In this document: positions 17,294-25,797 of the stretch, in pieces
How positions within the stretch are numbered: the stretch's first letter is position 1
Layout of the letters: the number at the start of each line of letters is the position of its first letter
NCBI GenBank assembly: GCA_903928075.1
Contig: CAIYPD010000061.1
Coordinates: 1 to 64,000 of the forward strand
Direction of reading: 5' to 3'
DNA from: Candidatus Firestoneibacteriota bacterium
GTDB lineage: Bacteria; Oederibacteriota; D2-FULL-39-29
Length of the DNA stretch: 64,000 nucleotides
Translations under genes and position numbers: made by a program
Notes under the pieces: model-generated
What the model was told of the DNA's origin: nothing
Database searches by the model: none
What the model saw: only the letters and a program-made list of their open reading frames with translations

Positions 17294-17327
17294 AAATTCT
17301 AAGATCAAAACACTAAATTCTAAACAA
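17294..17327. repeat. Degenerate repeat family D, copy 2
   Basis: Matches 1776-1809 at 32 of 34 bases in the same orientation. Directly upstream of pyrE. The adjacent stretch 17340-17457 holds no gene and carries the 12-mer TTCAACGATCTT shared with 4313-4324. Confidence 0.75.
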
Positions 17328-17457
17328 TAGCGTCGTAATATATTAACATAAATATTAAAAGATTATTACCTATTTTTAGTTGGTTTTGAGAAGATGTTCT
17401 TCAACGATCTTGTTTAGTTCGCCATTCTTTTGGGCGGATTGATCTTGGAATTTACAT

Positions 17458-18156
17458 TTAACTGATTTCTTTCAGTATTTTTTTCGCGGCTTCTGCGGGA
17501 TTGTCTGCTCCGGTTATAGGCCGGCCGACAACAATATAATCCGCGCCTCTTTCTATGGCTTCTTTCGGTGTAACGACTCTTTTCTGGTCGTTTTTTTCAG
17601 ACCAGGAAGGCCTGACCCCGGGAACAATAATTTTAAAACCAGCTCCGCAATTCTCTTTTATCCGGGTTATTTCTTCGCCGGAGGCAACAACCCCTCCCAG
17701 TCCGGCCTTTTTTGCAAGTTTTGCCAGATGCACGACCTGCTCTGCGGCGGATAAATCTATATTTAAGTCTTTTTTAAGGGTTTTTGAGTCCATACTGGTC
17801 AGGACGGTGACTCCGATAAGCAGCGGAGGATTTTTTGTTTTCCCAACTTCCAAGGCGGTTCTTTGCATCATCTCAAATCCGCCGGAGGCGTGAACATTGA
17901 AAATATGCACCTGCAAAGCAGAAGCGGAAAGAGCCGCTCTGGCTACCGTGTTGGGAATGTCATGAAGCTTTAGATCCAAAAAAACCTTGCCCCCAAAAGC
18001 GTGAATTTTTGAGATAACTGAAGGGCCCGCAGAAATGAAGAGCTCAAAACCCACTTTAAAAATACCGGCATAAGGCGCCACACGGGCCGCCATACTTAAA
18101 GCCTCTTGCTCCTGCGAATAATCAAGCGCGACTATTATTTTATCTTTGGCCTGCAT
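17458..18156 (-). CDS. pyrF: Orotidine 5'-phosphate decarboxylase
   Basis: Final step of UMP synthesis. The catalytic Lys-Asp array is in FLDLKLHDIPNTVARA, preceded by KIIVALDYSQEQEAL and followed by NVHASGGFEMM, VPGVRPSW and ADYIVVGRPITGADNPAEAA, which completes the phosphate-binding loop. Type I PyrF length. I place the start at the ATG at 18154-18156 (MQAKDKIIVAL), because GAGGA precedes it; a TTG 8 codons upstream lacks such a site. Only pyrE lies near among pyrimidine genes, separated from it by a repeat-bearing gap. Confidence 0.94.
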   Translation of the reverse strand: MQAKDKIIVALDYSQEQEALSMAARVAPYAGIFKVGFELFISAGPSVISKIHAFGGKVFLDLKLHDIPNTVARAALSASALQVHIFNVHASGGFEMMQRTALEVGKTKNPPLLIGVTVLTSMDSKTLKKDLNIDLSAAEQVVHLAKLAKKAGLGGVVASGEEITRIKENCGAGFKIIVPGVRPSWSEKNDQKRVVTPKEAIERGADYIVVGRPITGADNPAEAAKKILKEIS

Positions 18157-18223
18157 ATTTTCCTCATAGCTTGATTCCAAATTTTTCTTTAAGCTAATTT
18201 CGTTTTAGAGTTTGCCGGACCAC

Positions 18224-18247
18224 TGTCCTCTGCCTTCCGTCCTCAGT
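18224..18247. repeat. Degenerate repeat family C, copy 1
   Basis: Contains GCCTTCCGTCCTCAGT (18232-18247), identical to 56151-56166, and TGTCCTC at its start, also shared. It lies between pyrF and the end of the large coiled-coil gene. Confidence 0.65.
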
Positions 18248-18249
18248 TT

Positions 18250-21200
18250 TTATCTCGGTTCGTTTGGATACCATAGCCAGAGAACAAATTTAAACCGGCT
18301 TCGAAGCCCCTTAAGAGAAACACTCAGGTCCTTTAGTTTTCTTTCAATTTCGGAATGCTTCTTTAAAAGCTTTTCTTTTTCCTCAGTTTCTTTTATCACC
18401 TGCGAGGCCAAAGTGTTGTTTTCGGCATCAAGGACTGTCACCCGGTTTTCAAGTACGCTTATATTGCCTTCCAGCGCAATAATGTGACCTTCAAATACTT
18501 TAACTCTGCTTTCAAATTCTTTTATTTTTGAGGCAGAATTTTCCAATTCCGCCTGGAACTGTTTGCGTTTGGCTTCCGAATCATTATTCAAACGGGCAAT
18601 GGTTGCTTCCATATCCGCCATCTGCCCCCGAACCTCTTTTTCTTTTTCTTTTTGGGAGCTCCATTGTACTTCTCTTAATGCGTACTCCGCCTGCAGGGAT
18701 TGGATTTTTTGTTTTTCGGCTTTAATTTCTGTCTCGTACCTGTTGTTAATTTCTTTCATTTGCATCTGTAACCGGCTGATTGCAAGTTTCAACTCTTCTT
18801 CTTTCATTTCGTAGTCATTAACAATTCTCTTTTCAAACTCAGAAACTTTTGCTTTCGCCGTTTCCAGGTCTCTTTCTTTTATTTTAAGCGCTTCCGCCAG
18901 AGCTTCTATCTTGCCGCTAAGGTCGGCATTAAGCTCCAAGAACCTGGCATCTTTTTCTGCCGCCACCTTCGAAAGCTCTTCCGTCCGTGTAACCAGGCCG
19001 CCCATTTCTATCTGGAGCTTCTGATTTTCCATCTCTTTATTTTTCAGCAGCTCCGCCGCCCTTAATGTTTCTTCTTTCGCCGCACGGAGATTTTCACCTG
19101 CGACAGAAATATCTTTTTTAAGTTCTTCTATACCACGGTTCTGTTCTTCCAACCGGGACAGATTGGTATCAATGCTTCCGTTTATGCGGGATAACTCGCT
19201 GTCGCGCTTTTCAATTTCTTCTTTAAGCTGCCCGATGCGCTCTTCGAAAGCCAGTACGGTTTCATCCTTTTGGTGTATTTTCTCATTAAATTCCTCTTCC
19301 AGTTTCCGCCGCTGTTCTTCAAGCTTTCTCTGATTCTCTATCTTAACAGACTCTAAAACATTCTCCTTATTAATAACCTCGGCTTTTAATCTGTTAATAT
19401 CCTCGAAAAGAGTGTTTTTTCCCTGGTCAAAACCAGAAGAAGAAAGGCGCTTAAATTCCTCTGTCTCCTCTTTTACTTTCTGAAGAGCCGCCGCAAGTTT
19501 GCTTTTTTCGGCTTCCAGTCTTAATTCATAGGCCTGGTGTGTTTCATAGGACTCGTTTTTAAGCCGTTCTATTTCACTTTGTGCAGCAGAAAGCTCGCTA
19601 ATGACAGTTTGGCGGTCAGAATCCAGACCTGCCAGTTTTAACTCTAACTTATTTTTATCTTCCGTTAAATTAGAGATGGAATCCATAAACTCTTTGAACT
19701 CTTTATTTCTTACTTCCTCTTTTTCGCTCTTCTCCAGAATAAGGTCCTTCATAGCGGCCTTTTCTTTCTCTACCTTAACAATTGTATCATTCAGGCTCCG
19801 GATGATAGTTTCTTTATCTGATAGCTGCACCGGAAGTGCAGCGCCCGAAGAAAGCTCAACTTGAGCCCTAAGTTCCTTGCGCAGCCGTTCTAACTCGGCG
19901 TTAAGGAATAACTTATTTGTGTTTTCAAGATTGTATTCGCTCTCTACTCTGGTGTTCTCCTCATTTAGCCTGCCCAGAGAAACCCTTAAATTATCTATGA
20001 CGGAATTTTTTTCTTCGAGCATACGCTGAAGCTTTTCGTAATCCTGTTTCAGGTTATTGTGTTCCAGCGGCGCAACTTCTTTTACCCTGCCAATCTCGGC
20101 CTTACTTCTTTCCAGATCTTCCTGCAGCATCTCTTTGTCATGTTCCAGCTGCCTGATTTTATGGCCCAGCTCCCTTATATTTTCTTCTCTTTCAAAAATA
20201 ACATTACTTTTGGCTTTCAGTTCGTTTTCAAGCCGCCGTTTTTCCGTATCCTTTTCATTAATGGTATTTTCAAGAAGCCTAATATGCTCCCGGCTCTTTG
20301 TGTACTCGAGAGCCCTTTCTTCTTCAAGCTCTCTTATTACCGCGACCTGATCTTCCACAAGTTTTTTAAATTGCCTTTCCTTTTCTTCAAATTGAGAAAC
20401 AAAAAGCCGGTATTCCTGCTCTTTTCTGATAAGAGCACCGCCTTCCGCCTGCAGCTTTAGAAGCAGAGCACGGTTCTCTTCCATGTGTTTATAGGTGATT
20501 TCATCCTTTTCAGAGAGTTTAGAATAAAATTGTTTTGTTTGAGCTTCCAGGCGGGTCGTCCAGTCCTCTTCATTTTTTTTGATTTTTTCAGACAGGAAGC
20601 TTATCTCCTGTTCTTTCTTGGCCATTTCTCCGGAAAGCTCATAGTCTTTAAGAGCTATTTTTTCCGCCCACACTTCTTTTTCCTTGAGAAAACCTGCTTT
20701 GGCTTCTTCTACTTCGACTTTTTTTGATTCAAGTATTCCTTTAAAAGCCTCTTCGTGCCGTAAAAGAGCCTGCCTGATATCCGCAAGTTCTGCTTCTTTA
20801 AGTACTATGCGCTGTTTCCAAAGCTCTTCGTTATCGACGACCTTTTTTACCGCTTCTGTGGCCCGCGCTTCATATTCCGAGACCCGGCGCCGGAGTTCCG
20901 CTTCCTTGTCTAAAAACTCCCGTATCAATAAAACATTTTCCTTCTCTTTCGCTTCAACACGGGCTTTTGCGTCGTTTTGCGCGGCCGCCGTCTCTTTTTC
21001 CTTAGCAGCCAGTACTCCTCTTAATTCCGACTTCAGCAATTCAATTTCTTTTTCCCGGCCCTCGATTACTCTTATATATTCCTTGCGTATGCTTTCAAGC
21101 TCTTCTTGCTTTATCTTTGAAGCGGCAGCTATTTCCCGGCGTAAAGACTCCATCTCGGCCGCGCGGTTTTCCAGGACTTTTCTTAATTCTAAATTGATAA

Positions 21201-22437
21201 CTTTTATTTCTGCATCTTTGGTGTTGAGCAGAATCAGTAATTTTTCCCGCTCCTGCCCGAAAACACCTTCCCTTTCTTTAAGCGCCGTTTTTTCTTTTTC
21301 CACCGACTCTTTCAGGTCTTTTTCTTTTTCCTTAAACTGGGCTTTCAGTACCGTTATCCATTCCTCGCGCTCCACCCAGAGATTTTTTTCGCGTTCTTTG
21401 AGTTCCTGGTCAAACTTGGCAAGCGCCAACTTTCCGTCCATCTCGACTTCTTCAACTTTATTTAAAAAATATTTCTCCCGGTCCAGATAGGACTCTTTGA
21501 GCGCGGCAATCTCCTTTTCTTTTCCCGCCAGGGCTTCAAGAATACCTTCTTTCTCTTTATTAATCAATTCCGACTTTTCCCGTATAGCCCGGTCGGAACT
21601 ATCGCCCATTTCTTTAAGCTCGGATTGTTTTTTCTCAAGCACAGAGCGTAGTTTGGAATCCTGCAGATTTATCTCCACCTTCAAGGAATTTATTTCATCC
21701 TCTTTGGATCTTAAAGTCCTGAGCCAGGTTTTCTCCCGCTCTTCCTGCAGCCGTTCTTCTGCGTCTTTAAGCTCTTTGAGCGCTTTTTCCTGCAGGTCTC
21801 TTACTTCCTGTTCTTTTCTCTTCCAGCCGCCCTCTAGCTCCTTAAGACGGCCTTCCAGCTCAGTATTCCTTTTTTCAAGCAATTTCTTTTCTTCCATGGC
21901 CCGGGAATATTCCCGGTTGAGCCTGGTTTTTATTTCTGACTCCGCTTCCTGAATCTTTTCACTTACAACTTTATCCTTGCCGGTTAAAGCCCCGCGAATA
22001 CGCCGGACCTCCGACTCTTTTTCTATAATAAGTTTATTCCAGTCTTCTTTTTCTTTAGCCAGCCGGTTTTTGTAGGTGTCTAACTCTTTTTTGAGTTCGT
22101 TCTTTTGCGCCTCAAACCTGAGCCTGAACTCTTCGAGCTTCCGGCCGCTCTTTTCTTTTATCTCATTTATTTCCAAATCTTTCCTTTGCAGGTTGCTTTG
22201 CGTGGTTAAAAGTTTATCGGCAAGTTCTTTTTCTCTCTGCAGGGAAAGAGGTGTTTTAGAAAAGGATTTTTTTAAAACGGGAGCTGTTGCAATGTTTTTA
22301 TTGGGTGGAGCGGATCCAGCGATGCCTTGTTTATGAAAAATCGGTGCGGAAAGCTCAGTAATTCTGTTTTTATTTTTTCCGCCTTTCGGCCTAGGCGGCA
22401 AACTCATATCATCTGCCACAAAACCTCCACTACGCAT
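18250..22437 (-). CDS. Very long cytoplasmic coiled-coil protein, about 1390 residues
   Basis: After a Pro/Lys-rich disordered N-terminus (residues 1 to about 65) the protein is almost unbroken heptad coiled coil (long runs of K/E/L/R, for example LREKEIEL-type repeats) to about residue 1370. It has no signal or membrane helix. The last 20 residues (RSRFKFVLWLWYPNEPR) are aromatic and basic and could bind a membrane or partner. A consensus promoter (TTGACA, 17 bases, TATAAT, at 22449-22477) predicts a transcript starting near 22442, only about 5 bases before the ATG at 22437; GTG at 22419 follows GGAGG by 4 bases and may be the true start. Such proteins serve as scaffolds, for example in cell shape, polarity or motility, but no partner is identified. 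The plus-strand reading frames inside it are shadows. Confidence 0.88.
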   Translation of the reverse strand: MRSGGFVADDMSLPPRPKGGKNKNRITELSAPIFHKQGIAGSAPPNKNIATAPVLKKSFSKTPLSLQREKELADKLLTTQSNLQRKDLEINEIKEKSGRKLEEFRLRFEAQKNELKKELDTYKNRLAKEKEDWNKLIIEKESEVRRIRGALTGKDKVVSEKIQEAESEIKTRLNREYSRAMEEKKLLEKRNTELEGRLKELEGGWKRKEQEVRDLQEKALKELKDAEERLQEEREKTWLRTLRSKEDEINSLKVEINLQDSKLRSVLEKKQSELKEMGDSSDRAIREKSELINKEKEGILEALAGKEKEIAALKESYLDREKYFLNKVEEVEMDGKLALAKFDQELKEREKNLWVEREEWITVLKAQFKEKEKDLKESVEKEKTALKEREGVFGQEREKLLILLNTKDAEIKVINLELRKVLENRAAEMESLRREIAAASKIKQEELESIRKEYIRVIEGREKEIELLKSELRGVLAAKEKETAAAQNDAKARVEAKEKENVLLIREFLDKEAELRRRVSEYEARATEAVKKVVDNEELWKQRIVLKEAELADIRQALLRHEEAFKGILESKKVEVEEAKAGFLKEKEVWAEKIALKDYELSGEMAKKEQEISFLSEKIKKNEEDWTTRLEAQTKQFYSKLSEKDEITYKHMEENRALLLKLQAEGGALIRKEQEYRLFVSQFEEKERQFKKLVEDQVAVIRELEEERALEYTKSREHIRLLENTINEKDTEKRRLENELKAKSNVIFEREENIRELGHKIRQLEHDKEMLQEDLERSKAEIGRVKEVAPLEHNNLKQDYEKLQRMLEEKNSVIDNLRVSLGRLNEENTRVESEYNLENTNKLFLNAELERLRKELRAQVELSSGAALPVQLSDKETIIRSLNDTIVKVEKEKAAMKDLILEKSEKEEVRNKEFKEFMDSISNLTEDKNKLELKLAGLDSDRQTVISELSAAQSEIERLKNESYETHQAYELRLEAEKSKLAAALQKVKEETEEFKRLSSSGFDQGKNTLFEDINRLKAEVINKENVLESVKIENQRKLEEQRRKLEEEFNEKIHQKDETVLAFEERIGQLKEEIEKRDSELSRINGSIDTNLSRLEEQNRGIEELKKDISVAGENLRAAKEETLRAAELLKNKEMENQKLQIEMGGLVTRTEELSKVAAEKDARFLELNADLSGKIEALAEALKIKERDLETAKAKVSEFEKRIVNDYEMKEEELKLAISRLQMQMKEINNRYETEIKAEKQKIQSLQAEYALREVQWSSQKEKEKEVRGQMADMEATIARLNNDSEAKRKQFQAELENSASKIKEFESRVKVFEGHIIALEGNISVLENRVTVLDAENNTLASQVIKETEEKEKLLKKHSEIERKLKDLSVSLKGLRSRFKFVLWLWYPNEPR

Positions 22438-22448
22438 AATCCTATCAA

Positions 22449-22477
22449 ATTATATATAAATATTGAGAAATTGTCAA
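22449..22477 (-). promoter_or_regulatory. Consensus sigma-70 promoter for the coiled-coil gene
   Basis: On the minus strand TTGACA (22472-22477), 17-base spacer, TATAAT (22449-22454): a perfect match to the bacterial consensus. Confidence 0.85.
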
Positions 22478-22514
22478 GATTTTAAACGTTTTTGTCCGAT
22501 AAAATTGTACTGAT

Positions 22515-22545
22515 AACAAAGGAGTAAGGAGATATTACTAAATTT
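22515..22545. repeat. Degenerate repeat family F, copy 2
   Basis: AAAGGAGTAAGGAGATA followed by TTACTAAATTT (22535-22545). The 11-mer is identical at 38897-38907, also after a GGAG-rich run. The rest of 22555-22726 is A+T-rich with no gene seen. Confidence 0.4.
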
Positions 22546-22726
22546 CATGTTTCTGTTTATGCGTAACTCTTTACCTGTCAGCATTAATATTAATTAAAAG
22601 ACGATTTTGTTTTATTTATACTCATTTTTATACTTTCTATAAATAATTGCTTTTCTTAAAACTTTGGCAAAAATACTTTTTATATGACTAAAAATTGCAT
22701 TTTAACCGCTTTTCGCTGTAAAATAC

Positions 22727-23101
22727 TTATTCCCTGAGCAAATCCTTTATTTGTTTCTCCATTCCCGCATTTATCTGGCTATATAATTGCAAGAGGTAAG
22801 GAATAGAAATCAGCGTTATTATTATCCCGAGAGCAAAAGAGATCCAGACCCACATTTTTGCTTTTTGGGAATAGGTTTCCATCTCGTCATAATTTCCGTT
22901 AAGAAAACTTTTATTTACCCTGAGGCCATAGAAAAAAGAAATCAGGGCCGTAGGGATACAGGAAAGCAGGAGCAAGACAGAAAAAACCATATAGTTCTTA
23001 GGCTTTACCTTTTCCTGCCGCAGTTCATGCATATCCGCGCCACAGGTAACACACTTCCACGCATTGTCGTCATTTTTAGAACCGCATTTTCGACAGAACA
23101 T
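22727..23101 (-). CDS. Zinc-ribbon protein with a CD225/dispanin-like membrane domain
   Basis: 124 residues from the ATG at 23099-23101, chosen because AAGGAG stands just upstream and the zinc ribbon then begins at residue 2; an upstream ATG (23161) would add 20 residues without family similarity. Residues 2-23 (MFCRKCGSKNDDNAWKCVTC) give two CxxC knuckles. Residues about 35-105 hold two hydrophobic helices around GLRVNKSFLNGNYDEMETYS and QKAKMWVWISFALGI, the CD225/dispanin signature. Such proteins are small membrane proteins of unknown role in bacteria. A DUF2752 gene lies next upstream, about 160 bases away, a pairing I have seen repeatedly described for this family. Function unknown. Confidence 0.85.
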   Translation of the reverse strand: MFCRKCGSKNDDNAWKCVTCGADMHELRQEKVKPKNYMVFSVLLLLSCIPTALISFFYGLRVNKSFLNGNYDEMETYSQKAKMWVWISFALGIIITLISIPYLLQLYSQINAGMEKQIKDLLRE

Positions 23102-23166
23102 AGACTCTCCTTGAAAAGGATTCTCCGCCAGTGACAAGCTCTCATCGCAGGCAGACAACATAAGAA

Positions 23167-23203
23167 CAAATTCGAAATTTTAAGCTCGAAATTCGAAATA
23201 AAA
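23167..23203. repeat. Degenerate repeat family E
   Basis: Internal repeats of the form ATTCGAAATTT and CTCGAAATTCGAAATAA. Between the zinc-ribbon and DUF2752 genes. Confidence 0.4.
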
Positions 23204-23229
23204 CTGACAAAAAGAAAACAAAGAAATCT

Positions 23230-23258
23230 TGTAAACTTTAAAGACTTTATGAACTTCG
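23230..23258. repeat. Family A-like segment
   Basis: TTGTAAACTTTAAAGACTTT resembles the family A units loosely. Lower confidence than the copies at 4236 and 47769. Confidence 0.25.
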
Positions 23259-23260
23259 TT

Positions 23261-23647
23261 TTATCCTGCCGGATAAAACGGAATATTTCGTAGCACCGTA
23301 AATACTATTATCAAAACTATTATAACCCACAAAAACACCCTATTATTAAAAACATCCGGGAGTTTCTTTGAAAAGAGCGCTTCCGCAAGATATACCGTGA
23401 TACCATAAATCAGAACCGGCAAAAGCACCACGAGCAGGAGATTAAACTTCACCGCTTCTTTAAAATTGAGATGGAGCAAGCTATGCACCGCCCGCAAGGT
23501 TCCACAGCCTGGACAATTCAAACCCATAAATATTCTTGTGGGGCATTTCGGATAAATACCATCCCCTCCCGGTTTAACTAAATAGATAAATAGAAGCCCG
23601 ACAATCCCAAATACAAGCAAAACTTTGGCAATAGCTTTCTTAGACAA
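23261..23647 (-). CDS. DUF2752 small membrane protein
   Basis: 128 residues with about three hydrophobic segments (residues 8-23, about 65-90, 100-120). The family hallmark is GLNCPGCGTLRAVHSLLHLN at residues 43-62, a CPGCGxxRA motif that could bind a metal, followed by KFNLLLVVLLP. DUF2752 proteins have no assigned function. It lies beside a CD225/zinc-ribbon gene on the same strand. The C-terminus is short (IPFYPAG). Start MSKKAIAKVL. Confidence 0.87.
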   Translation of the reverse strand: MSKKAIAKVLLVFGIVGLLFIYLVKPGGDGIYPKCPTRIFMGLNCPGCGTLRAVHSLLHLNFKEAVKFNLLLVVLLPVLIYGITVYLAEALFSKKLPDVFNNRVFLWVIIVLIIVFTVLRNIPFYPAG

Positions 23648-23690
23648 TCAATTCCCCTGTAATTATTATCATTTTTTGAGTCTGTCCCTT

Positions 23691-23717
23691 TGTGACAGTC
23701 ACAGTGTGACTGTCACA
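23691..23717. repeat. Perfect 27-base palindrome at the ogt 3' end (REP-like)
   Basis: TGTGACAGTCACA, one G, then TGTGACTGTCACA: a 13-base perfect inverted repeat. Each half is itself nearly self-complementary. It codes the last residues of Ogt (SVTVTL) and its stop. On the + strand it is followed by CTTTTTTTG, which would make a terminator in that direction. GGGACAGAC lies alongside on the minus strand, as in REP elements. Confidence 0.6.
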
Positions 23718-24205
23718 CTTTTTTTGACTTTGTTCGGTGATTCTAACTTTAACAGATACTTTTTCCAGGCTGTTCCGCCGCCAAAACCGCCTAAACTGCC
23801 GTCTTTCTTTATTACTCTATGGCAGGGAATAAGAACCGGAACGGGATTTTTACCCAGGGCATTTCCTACGGCTCTTGCGGCTTTTGGCCTGCCAAGATGC
23901 CTTGCTATCCATTCGTAAGACCTTGTTTCTCCAAACGGGATAGAATCTGTCTTTTTCCAGACAGCGACTTCAAATTCTCCGAAACCCGAAAGATCCAAGG
24001 GGCAGGTAAATTTAATTTTTTTGCCGCTATAGTAGGCCTGCAACTGCTTTCCGGTTTTTTTTATAAAAACCGGCGGTTTAATTCCATCGGGCTTCGTTAC
24101 CGCTCTTGACGGAAAAGATATTTCCCTTATTCCTTTTTTTGAGTAAGTGATCTTCACTTGACCCGGCTTGACTCTGACCGTAAAAATCCGTTCATCCCGG
24201 CACAT
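23699..24205 (-). CDS. ogt: Methylated-DNA-protein cysteine S-methyltransferase
   Basis: Suicide repair protein that removes O6-alkyl groups from guanine. The acceptor cysteine is C128 in PVPVLIPCHRVIKKDGSLGGFG. The preceding helix-turn-helix region includes IPFGETRSYEWIARHLGRPKAARAVGNALGKNP, including the arginine finger of RAVGNAL. 168 residues is normal for Ogt without an Ada N-terminal domain. The C-terminal residues are encoded by a palindromic repeat (23691-23717). Three-base gap to the amidohydrolase upstream. No regulator is seen. Confidence 0.94.
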   Translation of the reverse strand: MCRDERIFTVRVKPGQVKITYSKKGIREISFPSRAVTKPDGIKPPVFIKKTGKQLQAYYSGKKIKFTCPLDLSGFGEFEVAVWKKTDSIPFGETRSYEWIARHLGRPKAARAVGNALGKNPVPVLIPCHRVIKKDGSLGGFGGGTAWKKYLLKLESPNKVKKSVTVTL

Positions 24206-24207
24206 AT

Positions 24208-25797
24208 TTATTTTTCTCCTGTAATTGGCGAAGCAGGCAATGGCGCCGTTTTTTCAGAAGTTATCTGCTTTTCCCCTGAAAGGAGCCCCTTATCTACAGG
24301 GGTTATTTCTATCCGTTTAACCTTTTTAACTTCTGCCGGAAGAGTAGCCGGTGATTTTTTTAAAGTGAAATAAGAACTATCCCTCTTAACGGGCTTTCCC
24401 GGAAAAATCCCTTTTACAATACCCGCGTTATCTTTTACTATCCGGCCGTTCACCAGAACCATCTCAATACCCTCGGAGTATTCCCCCGGACTTTCTACGG
24501 TCGCTTTTTCTTTGATTTTTTCCGGATCAAATATTACAAGGTCAGCGTCCGCACCCTCTTTAATCCTGCCTTTATTCTTCATTGCAGAGGAGACTCCTTC
24601 AAGCCGCCGGGCCGGATAGTAGCTGCACATAGCTATGGCCTGCGTTAGTGTTAATAGTTTTGTTTCTTTGACATATTTCTGAAACAAGCGGGCATAGCAG
24701 CCGGCTCCGCGAGGATGGTTATTTTTATCCGGTTCTATTATTGTGTCACTTCCGATAATCATCCCCGGAAATAAAAGAGCCGTGACAATGTCTTTTTCGG
24801 GAACAGCATAAGCCACCGTAAGAGGATTATTATAAGGAGCCTTCATTTTTTTAATAGTTTTGAATTTTTCTTCAGTCAGGCGTTCCGGCTGATTCGCAAT
24901 CTGGAGATCTTTATAGGTTATTTGAAACCTTTTTTGCCAGTCGCCGTCGAATCTGGCGGAGGCCAAATAAGTGGCCCAGGAGTCATAAGGGTACATATCG
25001 AGAGTTATATCCAGACCTTCTTCATTTGCTTTTTTTATAAGATCAAGCGAGGCCGCCATGGAAAAAGTACCCCCGGTGCTGTTTATATGATCTATCTGAA
25101 AAGAAACGCCGGTCTGCCTTACCAGCTCGATGACCTCCCGGATAGCATCAATATTTGTTTTTTTATCAAACATAGTAGAATATCTGATGTGTCCCGTCAT
25201 GAGCGCATTCCACTTTTTTGTGACTTTTGCAAGTTCAAGCTCTTCTTCAAAAGTAGTGCCGGGAAGATACTCGGTACTTAGATTAAGGCCTAAGGCTCCG
25301 TTAGCATAAGCCTTTTCTGCCAGCTCGCACATACTCTGTATCTGCACCGTGCTCGGTTTTTGATAAGCATCCATAAGCCCGACAGAGTATCTCAGGCGTA
25401 TTTGACTTATGGCTCCGCCCTGATTCAGATAAAGTTTGTTTTTTGTGTTTTCAAAATACTTTTCAAAATTCACCATCGAGGCCCCGTGCATCGAAAGGTT
25501 GGTAGTAACACCGTCAGCGGCCTTATAATATTCTCCTGTTCCGTTTTGGTCATAGGATAAAAAGTCTATGAAACCGGGACTTACCACCAACCCGGCTATA
25601 TCAATCGTTTTTTTTGTCTCTACCGCTTCAGTTCCCAGATAGAATATTTTTCCTGCTTTTATGCCTATATTTCTTACAATATCCGTATCGCTCTCCGGAT
25701 CTATAACTCTCCCGTTCAAAAGCGCAAGTTCGCAGACTTCGTCCGCAAAAACAGCGCCGCCCATAATTAGCATTAGTAGTAGAATTTTTGTTTTCAT
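24208..25797 (-). CDS. Secreted amidohydrolase of the D-aminoacylase type with altered metal-binding residues
   Basis: 529 residues with a signal peptide (MKTKILLLMLIMGGAVFADE, residues 1-20). The order of motifs matches N-acyl-D-amino-acid deacylases: LALLNGRVIDPESDTD, VVSPGFIDF, GVTTNLSMHG, GHIRYST, QIDHINS, IIGSDTIIEPD and VLVNGRIVKDNAG. However, the expected HxH after GFIDV is missing: GFIDFLSYDQ has Leu and Tyr at the histidine positions, and the expected Cys of the GNCG loop is His (MHG). The later histidines and the Asp of GSD are present. So the enzyme either has one metal, acts differently, or is not catalytic. It abuts murJ, hinting at peptidoglycan D-amino acid recycling (inference). 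Confidence 0.82.
   Translation of the reverse strand: MKTKILLLMLIMGGAVFADEVCELALLNGRVIDPESDTDIVRNIGIKAGKIFYLGTEAVETKKTIDIAGLVVSPGFIDFLSYDQNGTGEYYKAADGVTTNLSMHGASMVNFEKYFENTKNKLYLNQGGAISQIRLRYSVGLMDAYQKPSTVQIQSMCELAEKAYANGALGLNLSTEYLPGTTFEEELELAKVTKKWNALMTGHIRYSTMFDKKTNIDAIREVIELVRQTGVSFQIDHINSTGGTFSMAASLDLIKKANEEGLDITLDMYPYDSWATYLASARFDGDWQKRFQITYKDLQIANQPERLTEEKFKTIKKMKAPYNNPLTVAYAVPEKDIVTALLFPGMIIGSDTIIEPDKNNHPRGAGCYARLFQKYVKETKLLTLTQAIAMCSYYPARRLEGVSSAMKNKGRIKEGADADLVIFDPEKIKEKATVESPGEYSEGIEMVLVNGRIVKDNAGIVKGIFPGKPVKRDSSYFTLKKSPATLPAEVKKVKRIEITPVDKGLLSGEKQITSEKTAPLPASPITGEK

Noticed and set aside
20684-21490. Long plus-strand frame rich in Ser and Phe
   Set aside because: It is the complement of the Lys/Glu-rich coiled-coil gene; heptad coding on the minus strand explains it.
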